Counted from the stretch's first letter, positions 8,424 through 18,536 are shown. The stretch is 32,697 bases of DNA from Pseudomonadales bacterium (GCA_019090315.1 JAHRWD010000055.1:1-32697), one strand, 5' to 3'. The notes: generated by a model not told the origin, from the sequence alone. Translations and numbers: made by a program.

Positions 8424-9698
8424 CTAATGAGCCGCTCCGCCCTCTCGTAGCGCGGTAATCGTGGAGCTATCATAACCGTGCTCGGCGAGAATTTCATCCG
8501 TGTGATGACCCAGGGGTGGTGCCGGATTTTCGGTACCCGTGGGTGTCAGCGACATATTCACCACTGGCCCAGGCATCAGTTCCGGGCCGGTTACCAGATG
8601 GTCATAGTCGTACATATAACCCATCTCCTTAACCTGCTCTTCGTGAACCATCTCTTCAGGCATATTCACTTTTCCGACCGGTGCCCCTTCTTGATCAAAA
8701 ACCTCAATCCATTCATCCATGGTTTTTTCGCGCATGATCGACTGAATTTTTTCAAATACAGTTTCAACGACAGGGTCATTTGCCGGGTCCAGTGGATTAA
8801 AATCCGGTGATCCGGTGGGTTCATCTTCAATCCCTAAAGCTCTGCGCATCTGCTCTCGATTTCGTGGGGTCAACGCACCCAACAATATCGCACCGTCTTT
8901 TACCGGATATCCGCCGTAATAAAGGCGCATGGAGCTTCCCATCATGTGGGTTTTTGCCGCTAACTGTTCGGCATAACTGCCGCCACGTTCACGAATCGCT
9001 TTTACCTTTTCCATCATTGGATCAAGCATGATTTTGTCGGCCATCGGTAGTTTGCTGACCGATGTACCCTGAATAGCCAGTGCTGCCTGCAGTAACGACG
9101 AGGTTATCAATTGACCTTCGCCGGTTTTTTGTCGATGGAATAGCGCAGAAACAATACCCATTGCCCCTGCCAAACCGGCTGTGTAGTCTCCTATAGGTGA
9201 TGCGGAAATCGCAGACGGCGCGCCTATTTCATCGATTTTTTTATCACCCGCCATCAGACCGGAAAAGGCCTGGGCGACAATATCAGACCCGGAGCGTTCG
9301 GCACTGGGGCCACTGCTTCCATATCCGGTATTATCGAGATAAACCAGATCGGGGCGATGCTTTTTGAGGGTATCGTAATCAATATTAAGACGTTTGGTCA
9401 CACCGAATCGGGAATTGACGATAAACACATCAAAATCAGTAATCATGTGGTGCACGATTGCCTGGGCTTCGGAGTTCTTCAGATCTAGCACAATACTTCG
9501 CTTGCCACGATTCAGCGCGTGAAAAGATTTGCTTTCGCCCGGTGTAAACTGCCCGAGCACTCGCATCCCTTCGCCGCCAGGAGGCTCAATTTTTACTACA
9601 TCTGCCCCCATATCAGCCAGATTTTGGCCACAAAATGGCCCAGCGATAATCTGACTAAGTTCGAGTACTCTGATTCCTTCGAGTGGTCCACCTTTCAT
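8424..9698 (-). CDS. CaiB/BaiF family (class III) CoA-transferase
   Basis: A 424-residue protein from the start MKGGPLEGIRVLELSQ at 9698. This start is preferred over the ATG at 9725 because GGAGG lies 7 nt before it. Family signatures are AGPFCGQNLADMGADVVKIEPPGGE near the N-terminus, NRGKRSIVLDLK, and the segment GSDIVAQAFSGLM whose aspartate corresponds to the catalytic residue that forms the aspartyl-CoA thioester. A second domain includes the SPIGDYTAGLAGAMGIVSALFHR stretch. Such enzymes move CoA between carboxylic acids; alpha-methylacyl-CoA racemases are related. Lying between an acyl-CoA dehydrogenase and a hydroxyacyl-CoA dehydrogenase, it may activate the substrate of the same pathway. 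The actual substrate is unknown. Confidence 0.9.
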   Translation of the reverse strand: MKGGPLEGIRVLELSQIIAGPFCGQNLADMGADVVKIEPPGGEGMRVLGQFTPGESKSFHALNRGKRSIVLDLKNSEAQAIVHHMITDFDVFIVNSRFGVTKRLNIDYDTLKKHRPDLVYLDNTGYGSSGPSAERSGSDIVAQAFSGLMAGDKKIDEIGAPSAISASPIGDYTAGLAGAMGIVSALFHRQKTGEGQLITSSLLQAALAIQGTSVSKLPMADKIMLDPMMEKVKAIRERGGSYAEQLAAKTHMMGSSMRLYYGGYPVKDGAILLGALTPRNREQMRRALGIEDEPTGSPDFNPLDPANDPVVETVFEKIQSIMREKTMDEWIEVFDQEGAPVGKVNMPEEMVHEEQVKEMGYMYDYDHLVTGPELMPGPVVNMSLTPTGTENPAPPLGHHTDEILAEHGYDSSTITALREGGAAH

Positions 9699-9843
9699 CT
9701 GATCGCCTCCAGCCATCAGCCCCATTCACATGAAATGGGACAGCAGCTTTTTTATTATTATTTTGTGCGCCGGACGGTGTAAAAACGCAATACCAAACAA
9801 CGCTGTGCTACCACTATAAAATTCATTGTTAGCGAAATCTATC

Positions 9844-9881
9844 AAAACCGCACAGGGTGGACATTAGCTCGGGGCGGTTTT
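9844..9881 (-). terminator. Intrinsic-like terminator after the FadB-like gene
   Basis: Inverted repeat AAAACCGC (9844-9851) and GCGGTTTT (9874-9881). The promoter-proximal arm on the minus strand overlaps the stop codon of the FadB-like gene. The second arm ends in a T run on the minus strand, as in an intrinsic terminator, though the 22-nt loop is long. Confidence 0.5.
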
Positions 9882-11958
9882 ACGAAAAGGGTTGCTGTTT
9901 TTCTGCCAGCTCCTTTAGTAAATTGGCCGGTTTCCAGAAATCACCAAACTGTTGATAGTAGGCTTCGATCTCCTGATACACCTTGTCGAGCCCAATTTGA
10001 TTGGCCCAGTACATGGGACCACCGCGATGTGCGGGAAAGCCGTAGCCATTCACGTAAACCGTATCGATATCGCTAGCGCGAATCGCCATACCGTCCTCGA
10101 TGATTTTCGCACCCTCATTGATAAGCGGATACAAACATCTGCGTAGTACTTCCTCATCATCAAATTCACGCCGCTGGATACCTTGTTCGTTGGAGATCTG
10201 TACCACCAGCTCTTCAACCATGGGATCCACGATGGGCTTTCGGCTACCCTCTTCGTAACGATAATAACCTGCGCTGCTTTTTTGCCCGAAACGATCCATT
10301 TCACACAATTTATTAGGCAGGTGATCGGTCATGCCCGCTGCTTTGCCACTGGCGAGGCGTGCACGCCAGCCAACATCAAGGCCGGTCAAATCACCCATTG
10401 TGAAGGGCCCCATCGGCATGCCAAATTGCACCACTACGCGATCAACCTGTTCAATGGTTGCGCCTTCCAGTATTAAATTGGCACCTTGCTGCATATAGCC
10501 ACGGATCATTCGGTTACCGATAAATCCTGGGCAATTACCCGCCAACACGGCGACCTTGTTAATGGTTTTGGCGAGGCTCATTGCCCGCAGAATGGTCTGA
10601 TCGCTGACCTTATCACCACGTACCGCTTCAAGCAGCTTCATCACGTTGGCAGGGCTAAAGAAGTGCAGGCCTATCACGTCTCCGGGACGTTTGGTCGCGG
10701 AGGCAATTTCATCGATATTGAGGCCGGAGGTATTGGTGCCAAGCAGTGCACCGGGTTTCATCACCTGATCCAGTTTTGTGAAGATCTGTTTTTTCAACGC
10801 CATATCTTCAAATACAGCTTCGATGACGATATCTGCGTCTGCAATATCCTGATAATCCAGTGATCCATTGACCTGCCCCCAACGCTGATCCATCTGTTGT
10901 TGGCTGATGCTGCCGCGCTTTACGTTGATTTCGTAATTACGTTTGATAATCCCAAGGCCGCGTTGAAGATTTTCATCGGCATTATCAATAATGGTGACAG
11001 GAATACCGACGTTGGCAAAACACATGGCGATACCGCCACCCATGGTGCCGGATCCAATAATAGCGGCGGATTTAATCGCGGGGATTTCGATGCCTTCGGC
11101 TAAACCGGGAATATGATTTGCCAGTTGTTCACTTACAGCAAGATAGCTAAGGGCCTGGCACTGTTCGTTTTTCTGCATCTCCAGATAGAGTAATCGCTCT
11201 AGCGCCAACCCTGCGTTTAATTCCGTATCCAGCGCAGTGGTCAGGGCCTGAACCAGTTTGCGAGGTGCAACTTGTGCAGATCTTCTTCGTGCAAAGGTGG
11301 CCTTCAATTTATCTAAAACTGCGCCATCCTCTTCTGAATCCTGAGGAATGAGTTCTCTGTGGCCATCCAGATTCAATGAGCTGATCGAGGCCGGAACAGC
11401 AGTTGTGGTTAAATCAATTTCTGCTTCCTCGAGAAGATCAATCAGACCCATCTGGTGCGCCGCCATTGCCGATAGCGGTCGTGACCCGCTGAGCAACCCT
11501 GCTGCAGCCTTCATACCCACCAGCCGAGGTAACCGTTGACTACCGCCAAACCCCGGAATTGATCCCAATTTAAGCAGGTCAAAATCCATTGTTGTAGCTG
11601 GGGTGGCGGCCCGATAATCACAGCAAAGAGCCAGCTGCCAGCCAAAGTCATTAACCCTGCCATCCATTAGTGCGATCACGGGTACTGTGCAACTATCCAG
11701 CGCAGCTATTAGTTGATCAGCTGCCTGAAGTCCCTGATCTGTATAGCCCTTTTGCATCTGTTCGGTTGTTCGAAAGTAAAGTGCTTCATCGCCACACAGC
11801 AGTACGGATTTCACATCCTGGCCAAGAGAGGAAATTTTTGAAGCGATCGCTTCAATTCCGTCGCCCCACAACAGGGTGGCTTTACTGTCAGCAGGGGCAA
11901 GGATCAACATCCCATTTACAAGCTGAGTTTGAATCGGCTGACTCATTGCATTCTCCAT
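9880..11958 (-). CDS. FadB/FadJ-like 3-hydroxyacyl-CoA dehydrogenase with degenerate enoyl-CoA hydratase domain
   Basis: A 692-residue fusion with the FadB/FadJ architecture: crotonase domain (about 8-190), linker, NAD-binding hydroxyacyl-CoA dehydrogenase domain (about 297-480, GSGTMGGG at 302-309) and two C-terminal dimerisation domains. The dehydrogenase part is intact: TNTSGLNIDEIA, catalytic His in GLHFFSPANVM near 432, and NCPGFIGNR. The crotonase part is not. Where active enzymes have GGGCE, this has DFGWQ (104-108), and where they have the LPE glutamate it has FDL (126-128), so both catalytic glutamates are lost; the oxyanion FCAGAD-type motif is also gone. It probably only oxidises 3-hydroxyacyl-CoA. 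AAGGAG precedes the ATG at 11958; a second start (MSQPIQ, 11946) has GGAG and is equally possible. No thiolase subunit is adjacent. Confidence 0.9.
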   Translation of the reverse strand: MENAMSQPIQTQLVNGMLILAPADSKATLLWGDGIEAIASKISSLGQDVKSVLLCGDEALYFRTTEQMQKGYTDQGLQAADQLIAALDSCTVPVIALMDGRVNDFGWQLALCCDYRAATPATTMDFDLLKLGSIPGFGGSQRLPRLVGMKAAAGLLSGSRPLSAMAAHQMGLIDLLEEAEIDLTTTAVPASISSLNLDGHRELIPQDSEEDGAVLDKLKATFARRRSAQVAPRKLVQALTTALDTELNAGLALERLLYLEMQKNEQCQALSYLAVSEQLANHIPGLAEGIEIPAIKSAAIIGSGTMGGGIAMCFANVGIPVTIIDNADENLQRGLGIIKRNYEINVKRGSISQQQMDQRWGQVNGSLDYQDIADADIVIEAVFEDMALKKQIFTKLDQVMKPGALLGTNTSGLNIDEIASATKRPGDVIGLHFFSPANVMKLLEAVRGDKVSDQTILRAMSLAKTINKVAVLAGNCPGFIGNRMIRGYMQQGANLILEGATIEQVDRVVVQFGMPMGPFTMGDLTGLDVGWRARLASGKAAGMTDHLPNKLCEMDRFGQKSSAGYYRYEEGSRKPIVDPMVEELVVQISNEQGIQRREFDDEEVLRRCLYPLINEGAKIIEDGMAIRASDIDTVYVNGYGFPAHRGGPMYWANQIGLDKVYQEIEAYYQQFGDFWKPANLLKELAEKQQPFS

Positions 11959-12226
11959 TTTTACTCCTTTTCACCGCATCGCGATGACAGGAACAGTTTT
12001 TATTATTGTGTACCGCATTAGCGGCGCGTAGTTTGTTTTTTAGTCTATTCTTAAATCCATCATTGGTAAATTGTATGTGATTTGACCCATTTTCAACTAG
12101 CCAAATTATTTAGGCACCAAATAAGGAAGTAACCCCTCTATGCCGAATATGCCGAACGCCAATCCCATCGCTACCCAACTCACCACAAAGCAGTAGTTGA
12201 ATTAACACGCGACATTTGGAGCAGTA

Positions 12227-13096
12227 ATGCAGTTAATGAATAAAAGCAAGATGACGGAACTAACAGCGGATGTCATCGTTGGGCACAATCCAAAGCTGGT
12301 TTCGCTGCCAGATATTTATTTCAGACTTGAGGAAACCATCGCATCTCCCTCTTCGTCTCTGAACGATGCAGCAGAGATCATCCACTCAGATCCGGCACTA
12401 GCGGCCCGGCTGTTGAGGATAGCTAACAGCGCATTCTATAGCCATCCCACTGAAATCAATACCGTTGAACGCGCATTGATGCTGATAGGCACACGACAAT
12501 TGAAAGAGTTAACAATGGCAACCGTTGTCATTGATATGTTCAAAAGCGAGAATATTTCGTTTATCACGATGCGGGAGTTCTGGGAGCACAGTATTGCCTG
12601 TGGTATCGCCTGCCGTGTCATTGCAATCTACTTAGGGAGGCGAGATTACGAACAGTATTATCTGGCGGGTCTGTTCCACGCCCTTGGTCGACTAATTTTG
12701 TTTACCGAATTCCCCGAAATTGCAGAACAAACCACCACTCTTTCACTTGAAAAAAAGATCCCTTTGTACGAGGCGGAAAATGAGATCATGGGCTTTAATC
12801 ACGCCCACGTCGGCTATGCGTTACTTAGAAACTGGAAGCTTCCTTTAGCTCAACAACAAGCGGTTCACTTCCAGCACGGCCCGCAAACAGACATCCCGAT
12901 GTCGATTCTTCCAGAATGTATTCACGTTGCCGACTGGATGGTAAATGGCCTCAGCATAGGCTCCAGTGGCGAACAGTACGTACCTCCGCTTATCGACGCA
13001 TTCTGGCAACGTCTGGATATTCCGGAATCCGCCCTCGGCGAGCTAATTGATCAAACAGATCGTCAATATCAGGAAGTATCTGGGTTGTTTCTGTAA
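12227..13096 (+). CDS. HDOD-domain protein
   Basis: A 289-residue cytoplasmic protein with an HDOD domain (about residues 20-215): the segment SLPDIYFRLEETIASPSSSLNDAAEIIHSDPALAARLLRIANSAFYS, then TVERALMLIGTRQLKELTMATVV, and AGLFHALGRLILFTEFPE. HDOD domains are degenerate relatives of HD phosphohydrolases that serve as signalling scaffolds and often pair with c-di-GMP enzymes. The start ATG is preceded by GGAG at 12218-12221. The GGDEF-EAL gene begins only 8 bp after its stop, which strongly suggests co-transcription and a functional pair. No output domain is fused to it. Confidence 0.9.
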   Translation: MQLMNKSKMTELTADVIVGHNPKLVSLPDIYFRLEETIASPSSSLNDAAEIIHSDPALAARLLRIANSAFYSHPTEINTVERALMLIGTRQLKELTMATVVIDMFKSENISFITMREFWEHSIACGIACRVIAIYLGRRDYEQYYLAGLFHALGRLILFTEFPEIAEQTTTLSLEKKIPLYEAENEIMGFNHAHVGYALLRNWKLPLAQQQAVHFQHGPQTDIPMSILPECIHVADWMVNGLSIGSSGEQYVPPLIDAFWQRLDIPESALGELIDQTDRQYQEVSGLFL

Positions 13097-13104
13097 CCCA
13101 GTCG

Positions 13105-15066
13105 ATGCACATGCACAAACCGCCATATAATCCTCCACAGGAGAACGAGGACAAACAATACCTGCAGCAGCGGGTAGCTCATTTGGAGTCGATGGAGCGC
13201 TGGCACCTGAAAGAATTTGACGTACTATCGGGGATCAGCCAAATACAGGAAGGTATCGAGGGCTGTGCCAACCGCCAGGAAATCCTGAAAAAATCAGCAC
13301 CATACCTGGATCGGATTCCAGAGATTGGGCAATATGGATTTTGTCTGATCAACGAAAGCTCGTCGGAATTTTCTCTGAACTGGGTCAGTCACAAAGAGGC
13401 CAGGCACCCGCTGCAATGCGCCATGGAATCGATGATAGTGAGCGGTGATTTTGGCTGGGCATTGAAGAGCGATCAGATTCAACTAAAAAATATATCGGGT
13501 GATTCAATAGTATTGGCCCGTTTATCGATCCCCGGCAAGACTATCGGTATGTTTTTGGCCAAAATTCCCTCGCCAAAAGCATTTAAAAAACACTATCAAC
13601 GTTTACTCAGTGCAGCACTACAGCATATTACCTATGCGCTGCATTCGCAGCGTTTGTATCAACAGATCAACACACAAAATGACTACCTGGAAAAACTGAT
13701 CGATGAAAAAAACCAGGAGCTGGAACACGCGAACAGTCACGACCCGCTGACCGACCTTCCATCAAAATCAAGTTTCAGGAAGCATCTGGATCAATCATTA
13801 GCGCGGGCATCCAGAAATGGTGAAAACCTCACCTTGATTATCATTGATCTAGATTTTTTCAAGCGAGTAAACGAGGGCCTCGGTCACGCAAATGGTGACG
13901 AGCTGTTAAAGCAAATCGCTAGCCGATTATCAAAAAATGTACGTGAATACGATCCGGTTTCACGTGTCATTTCACGAACGCATCAGGATCTGGTCTGCCA
14001 TTATGGTGGGGATGAATTTTGTTTGCTGGTGTCCGACCATGGACAAAGCGACACTGCATCACAGATCATTGATCGTTTACGGAAAGGTTTATCGAAACCA
14101 TTTCATATCGCAGGTCGAGAGATCACCCAGTCATTCAGTGCTGGCATCGCATGTTTTCCGGAACACTCTGTTAACGCAGAGCAGTTAATACAGCATGCGG
14201 ATATAGCACTATATCAGGCAAAAGCTCAGGGTCGCGGCAAGCACCTGGTGTACAACCACCAAATGCAGCAGGAATCCCTTGACAGCCTGACGATATCCAG
14301 CAAGCTCCATCGAGCTTTAGAGCAAAATGAATTTGAGCTTTACTATCAGCCACAATTGAATCTGGAAACTCAGGAAGTGGTGGGACTTGAAGCGCTCATT
14401 CGTTGGCAGGGCACCGACGGCGACTGGATTCAGCCCGATCATTTTATTCCCCTTGCTGAAGAATCGGGTCTGATTGTGCCCATTGGCAACTGGGTTATAC
14501 AGCAAGCCTGCAAGCAAATTAATTATTTACTAAACAGAGGTTTTCACATACCCATCGCTGTAAATATTTCTGCGCGACAGTTTAGTCAGCCCAATTTTAT
14601 TGGCGATCTGCTAACCAATCTCGAACAATACGATATACCGCATCACCTTCTGGAGCTGGAACTGACCGAACGGGTGATCATGACCGATATCGAAGAGACC
14701 ACCGAGACCCTGAGAAAGCTGGAACAACTGGGTATAAAAATATCGGTCGATGATTTTGGAACCGGATACTCTTCATTGAGCTATTTGAAGAAATTCCCGA
14801 TAGATGTCATCAAGATTGACCGGGCCTTTATTTCAGATGTAGACAGCAATAGTGAGGATGCCGCAATTGTCTCTGCGATCATCGCAATGGCATCCAGCCT
14901 TGGGCTGGAAACCGTTGCAGAGGGCGTTGAAACAAAAGAGCAGATGGATTTCCTACGTAAAAAACACTGTGTCATTGGCCAGGGTTATCTATTCAGCGAA
15001 CCGCTTTCCGTGATGGATCTGGACGATTATTTAAATGGTACTGATGAGGGCCAAGCTGCGGGCTAA
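13105..15066 (+). CDS. GGDEF-EAL c-di-GMP signalling protein
   Basis: A 653-residue soluble protein. An N-terminal region of about 190 residues resembles a GAF-like sensor but was not firmly identified. A short coiled coil (about 190-212) follows, then a GGDEF domain (about 213-385; GGDEF at 301-305, metal motif [12 protein letters not shown]) and an EAL domain (about 398-645; EAL at 429-431). The phosphodiesterase residues look complete: [43 protein letters not shown] and GQGYLFSEP. The RxxD inhibitory site is absent (THQD at the expected place). Both catalytic sites therefore look usable, and net direction is uncertain. It is coupled to the upstream HDOD gene, and its stop overlaps the stop of convergent oadB. 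Confidence 0.93.
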   Translation: MHMHKPPYNPPQENEDKQYLQQRVAHLESMERWHLKEFDVLSGISQIQEGIEGCANRQEILKKSAPYLDRIPEIGQYGFCLINESSSEFSLNWVSHKEARHPLQCAMESMIVSGDFGWALKSDQIQLKNISGDSIVLARLSIPGKTIGMFLAKIPSPKAFKKHYQRLLSAALQHITYALHSQRLYQQINTQNDYLEKLIDEKNQELEHANSHDPLTDLPSKSSFRKHLDQSLARASRNGENLTLIIIDLDFFKRVNEGLGHANGDELLKQIASRLSKNVREYDPVSRVISRTHQDLVCHYGGDEFCLLVSDHGQSDTASQIIDRLRKGLSKPFHIAGREITQSFSAGIACFPEHSVNAEQLIQHADIALYQAKAQGRGKHLVYNHQMQQESLDSLTISSKLHRALEQNEFELYYQPQLNLETQEVVGLEALIRWQGTDGDWIQPDHFIPLAEESGLIVPIGNWVIQQACKQINYLLNRGFHIPIAVNISARQFSQPNFIGDLLTNLEQYDIPHHLLELELTERVIMTDIEETTETLRKLEQLGIKISVDDFGTGYSSLSYLKKFPIDVIKIDRAFISDVDSNSEDAAIVSAIIAMASSLGLETVAEGVETKEQMDFLRKKHCVIGQGYLFSEPLSVMDLDDYLNGTDEGQAAG

Positions 15067-16190
15067 CCCAAGTAGTTGATCATAATACCCGCCGCAACCG
15101 CAGAACCAATCACCCCTGCCACATTTGGGCCCATCGCATGCATCAACAGGAAATTATGAGGATTCGACTCGAGTCCTACCTTGTTGGCCACACGAGCCGC
15201 CATCGGCACCGCGGATACACCCGCCGCACCAATAAGTGGGTTGATTCCACCACTGATCTTGTTCATCAACTTGGCCATCAGTACGCCGGTCGCAGTACCG
15301 ATACCAAAGGCGACAATACCTAGCCCAAGAATACCGAGGGTTTGAACATCAAGGAACGTATCGGCCATCAATTTTGAACCCACACCCAGACCCAGGAATA
15401 TCGTTACGATATTGATCAGGGCGTTTTGAGTCGTATCGCTCAGACGATCCACTACTCCCGATTCCTTCATCAGGTTTCCGAAACAGAACATGCCAAGCAG
15501 CGGAGCAGCACTTGGTAGCAGTAAAGCCACCAGTAACAGCAACATCAACGGGAAGACAATTTTCTCGGTTTTCGAGACTTCCCGAAGCTGGGTCATCTCG
15601 ATCGATCTCTCCGCCTCAGTGGTCAGCAACCTCATAATTGGAGGCTGAATCAACGGCACCAACGCCATATAGGAATAAGCAGCAACGGCAATAGCCCCCA
15701 GTAGCTCCGGGGCGAGCTTACTGGCAACGTAAATCGCCGTAGGCCCATCCGCACCACCAATAATACCGATGGCTGCAGCCTCTCTAAGGGTGAATTCCAT
15801 CAAACCCAACTCGGTCAATCCTACAGCCCCTAGCAGGGTAGCAAAAATACCAAACTGAGCCGCTGCGCCCAAAAGGAGGGTTTTTGGGTTAGCCAGCAGT
15901 GGGCCAAAATCGGTCATGGCACCGACACCCATAAATATAATCAACGGGAAGGCACCGGTAGTGATGCCTACACCGTAAATCATATGAAGAATGCCATCTC
16001 CAACGGCGAGGCCTGCACCGGGAATATTGGCTAGCAGGCCACCAAAACCGATAGGCAGCAGTAAAAGTGGTTCAAACTGCTTAACAATCGCCAAATAAAG
16101 TAGAAACAGGCATATCGCCATCATGACCGCCTGACCCGGCGCCATCTGATATAACCCTGAATCAACCCACAGCTGTATTACTTTATCCAT
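15063..16190 (-). CDS. oadB: Oxaloacetate decarboxylase beta subunit (Na+ pump)
   Basis: A 375-residue, very hydrophobic protein with about nine or more membrane helices, the normal size for OadB/GcdB/MmdB. Diagnostic segments are [71 protein letters not shown] and the terminal [42 protein letters not shown]. It is the carboxybiotin decarboxylase subunit, which couples CO2 release to Na+ export across the inner membrane. It is last in the oadG-oadA-oadB operon, 33 bp after oadA. Its stop codon overlaps the convergent GGDEF-EAL stop by 4 bp, leaving no room for a conventional terminator. Confidence 0.95.
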   Translation of the reverse strand: MDKVIQLWVDSGLYQMAPGQAVMMAICLFLLYLAIVKQFEPLLLLPIGFGGLLANIPGAGLAVGDGILHMIYGVGITTGAFPLIIFMGVGAMTDFGPLLANPKTLLLGAAAQFGIFATLLGAVGLTELGLMEFTLREAAAIGIIGGADGPTAIYVASKLAPELLGAIAVAAYSYMALVPLIQPPIMRLLTTEAERSIEMTQLREVSKTEKIVFPLMLLLLVALLLPSAAPLLGMFCFGNLMKESGVVDRLSDTTQNALINIVTIFLGLGVGSKLMADTFLDVQTLGILGLGIVAFGIGTATGVLMAKLMNKISGGINPLIGAAGVSAVPMAARVANKVGLESNPHNFLLMHAMGPNVAGVIGSAVAAGIMINYLG

Positions 16191-16223
16191 TTCCGAAATC
16201 CCGAGGGTAGTTTAAACAACACA

Positions 16224-18008
16224 CTAGTTGAGGCTTATCAAAGTTTGACCTACAACCACCGCATCGCCTTCCTTGATGCTGATCACATCAACGACACCGG
16301 CACGGGTAGAACGGATCTCGGTTTCCATTTTCATCGCTTCCATCACGACGATCACGTCACCTTCGCGAACCTGCTGCCCGGGGGACACCAGTACCTTGAA
16401 TATATTCCCGGCCAGCGGTGCCGCAATCGGCTCGCCACTTGGCGTAGTGGCGGCAGCGCCCATTTCCGGAAGAACCGGTGTGATATCACCCAGCTCACCG
16501 CCCTCAGCTACTTCAACCACATAGGCTTTGCCGTTTACACGAACGCTGTAGCATTCGACATCTGAAGGTTCCGTTGGCTTCGAAGGTTCAGTTGCCGCAG
16601 CCGCTTCTGTACCCGGAGCGGGTTCAAATGCATCCGCGTTACCGCGGTTTTCAAGAAAACGTAAACCAATTTGCGGGAATAGTGCATAGGTGAGCACATC
16701 ATCAATGAACTCATCCGCCAGTTTAATATCCTTCTTACCCGCCAGTTCCTTGAGTTCATCGGTAAGTTTATCAATCTCTGGATCCAGTCGATCTGCGGGG
16801 CGACAGGTGATCGGCTCTTCACCAATTGCCAGCACTTTAGCCTGAAGGCCCTTATTGACCTCAGCAGGAGCCGCGCCATATTCGCCTTTCAGTACGCCGG
16901 CTGTTTCCTTGGTAATGGTTTTGTAGGATTCACCGCTAAGTACATTGAGCACTGCCTGGGTGCCGACAATCTGAGAAGTGGGTGTGACTAGTGGAATATA
17001 ACCAAGATCTTTTCGAACACGGGGGATTTCAGCCAGCACTTCATCAAGGCGATCCTGGGCATTTTGTTCACGTAGCTGGTTTTCCATGTTGGTCAACATG
17101 CCACCTGGAACCTGTGCCACCAGAATCCGTGAATCTACACCTCTTAATGCGCCTTCAAAATTGGCGTATTTGAGTCGAACTTCGCGAAAATACGCTGCAA
17201 TCTCTTCAAGTTGCATAATATCCAGACCGGTGCTTCTATCCGTATCTTCAAGCATCGCAACCAGTGATTCGGTAGGAGAGTGCCCGTAGGTCATGCTCAT
17301 GGAGGAGATTGCTGCATCAACGTTATCGATACCCGCTTCAATCGCTTTCAAAGCGGAGGCGGTTGAAAGCCCGGTGGTCGCGTGGCACTGCATATGGATT
17401 GGAATATTCACCGCTTTCTTGAGCCGGGTAACCAGCTCAAAAGCAACGTATGGTTTAAGCAGGCCTGCCATATCCTTGATACAGATAGAGTGGCTACCCA
17501 TATCTTCCAGCCGTCGGGCCAGATCAACCCAGTTGTCAAGGGTGTGAACCGGACTAACCGTGTAGGAGATCGTTCCCTGGGCATGTTTACCCTGCCGCAC
17601 AACCGCCCGTATCGCCTGACCAAGGTTGCGAGGGTCGTTCATCGCATCAAAAACGCGGAATACATCAATACCGTTAACCGCTGCCCGCTCGACAAATTTA
17701 TCCACTACATCATCCGCATAGTGGCGATAACCAAGAATATTCTGGCCACGAAACAGCATCTGCTGCGGGGTGTTCGGCATTACTTTTTTGAGTTCACGAA
17801 TGCGGTCCCAGGGGTCCTCACCCAGATAGCGGATACAGGCATCAAATGTTGCGCCACCCCAGGATTCAATCGACCAGTAGCCAACCTGATCCAGTTTTTC
17901 TGCGATAGGCAGCATATCGTCGATACGCATACGGGTTGCTAGCAGGGATTGATGCGCATCGCGCAGGACTAATTCGGTAATGCCGACAGGGTTAACTGCT
18001 TCACTCAT
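16224..18008 (-). CDS. oadA: Oxaloacetate decarboxylase alpha subunit, biotin-dependent
   Basis: A 594-residue protein of standard OadA length. The N-terminal carboxyltransferase domain starts with the catalytic [16 protein letters not shown] segment and has [38 protein letters not shown] and [14 protein letters not shown] (metal ligands). A proline/alanine-rich linker near residues 475-505 leads to a C-terminal biotinyl domain with EAMKME, the biotin-accepting lysine being residue 560. It transfers the carboxyl group of oxaloacetate to biotin, releasing pyruvate; OadB then decarboxylates biotin. GGDEF-EAL and acyl-CoA genes nearby are unrelated. The gene lies 59 bp after oadG. Confidence 0.96.
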   Translation of the reverse strand: MSEAVNPVGITELVLRDAHQSLLATRMRIDDMLPIAEKLDQVGYWSIESWGGATFDACIRYLGEDPWDRIRELKKVMPNTPQQMLFRGQNILGYRHYADDVVDKFVERAAVNGIDVFRVFDAMNDPRNLGQAIRAVVRQGKHAQGTISYTVSPVHTLDNWVDLARRLEDMGSHSICIKDMAGLLKPYVAFELVTRLKKAVNIPIHMQCHATTGLSTASALKAIEAGIDNVDAAISSMSMTYGHSPTESLVAMLEDTDRSTGLDIMQLEEIAAYFREVRLKYANFEGALRGVDSRILVAQVPGGMLTNMENQLREQNAQDRLDEVLAEIPRVRKDLGYIPLVTPTSQIVGTQAVLNVLSGESYKTITKETAGVLKGEYGAAPAEVNKGLQAKVLAIGEEPITCRPADRLDPEIDKLTDELKELAGKKDIKLADEFIDDVLTYALFPQIGLRFLENRGNADAFEPAPGTEAAAATEPSKPTEPSDVECYSVRVNGKAYVVEVAEGGELGDITPVLPEMGAAATTPSGEPIAAPLAGNIFKVLVSPGQQVREGDVIVVMEAMKMETEIRSTRAGVVDVISIKEGDAVVVGQTLISLN

Positions 18009-18067
18009 GGTAAAGACCTTCTTGTAATGGGCGCGGTACGCCCGGACAAATTAATACAGTAAGTTCG

Positions 18068-18334
18068 CTACTTGTGGCGCGAACGGAACTGCTGAATCGC
18101 AGCTGTTATAACAGCCACCACTTCTTCATCTTGCTGTGAATTACTATTAGATGGGGCAATCGGTTGTAACCCGGCACCTGGAAGCTCAACATCTGCAAGC
18201 CCAAAACGGAGCAATAGCGCCGACATAACCTTGGTCATCAGCACCAGAATAGTCAAAAACGTGATGACGGTGCCCATGCCGAACAGCATGAGAAATAGAC
18301 CTTCGGCCAATAATTCAGACAATTGAATACCCAC
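18068..18334 (-). CDS. oadG: Oxaloacetate decarboxylase gamma subunit
   Basis: An 88-residue protein with one N-terminal membrane helix (about residues 10-35, LAEGLFLMLFGMGTVITFLTILVLM) and a soluble tail, the OadG layout. It anchors and assembles the alpha and beta subunits and helps bind Zn2+. GTG at 18334 is the start: an in-frame TAA lies two codons upstream and no earlier start exists, although the ribosome site is poor. It is the first gene of oadGAB. A 139-bp mobile repeat lies just 55 bp upstream, so operon expression may depend on sequences in or beyond it. Confidence 0.88.
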   Translation of the reverse strand: MGIQLSELLAEGLFLMLFGMGTVITFLTILVLMTKVMSALLLRFGLADVELPGAGLQPIAPSNSNSQQDEEVVAVITAAIQQFRSRHK

Positions 18335-18383
18335 AGATTAATTGAGCAATGACAGAACACCATCCTCAGATAGTGATTCTGAC

Positions 18384-18532
18384 CAGCAGAGATCTCAGCA
18401 TAATTACTGCGCTTGGCAATACAGCGTTAAAAACTGGCTCAAAATGCTCATTTACACCTGTAAACTGCGCTTTTTCGCTAATTTTTGCCTTGTCTTGCCT
18501 GCGCTCGCTACGTTATGCAGTGGTCTCCAGCA
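18384..18532. mobile_element. MITE-like element copy 1 with 5-bp target duplication
   Basis: A 139-bp element at 18389-18527 flanked on both sides by CAGCA (18384-18388 and 18528-18532), a perfect 5-bp target-site duplication. Ends are imperfect 15-bp inverted repeats, GAGATCTCAGCATAA and TTATGCAGTGGTCTC. It differs from copy 2 (30921-31059) at only five positions with no gaps. The inner halves are also partly complementary, so the whole element can fold into an imperfect hairpin. It encodes no transposase and would need one in trans. It is inserted in front of oadG. Confidence 0.82.
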
Positions 18533-18536
18533 GTAA

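Noticed and set aside
10486..10863. 125-residue plus-strand frame inside the FadB-like gene
   Set aside because: Antisense shadow of a well-supported gene with clear domain motifs on the other strand.
17382..17942. 186-residue plus-strand frame inside oadA
   Set aside because: Antisense to a strongly conserved oadA; no family match and no ribosome site.
18342..18536. Short open frame with a QHNYCAWQYSVKN-type peptide
   Set aside because: The peptide is the translation of the MITE-like repeat and recurs at 30868-31077 because the DNA is repeated. There is no ribosome site and the flanking residues differ completely.
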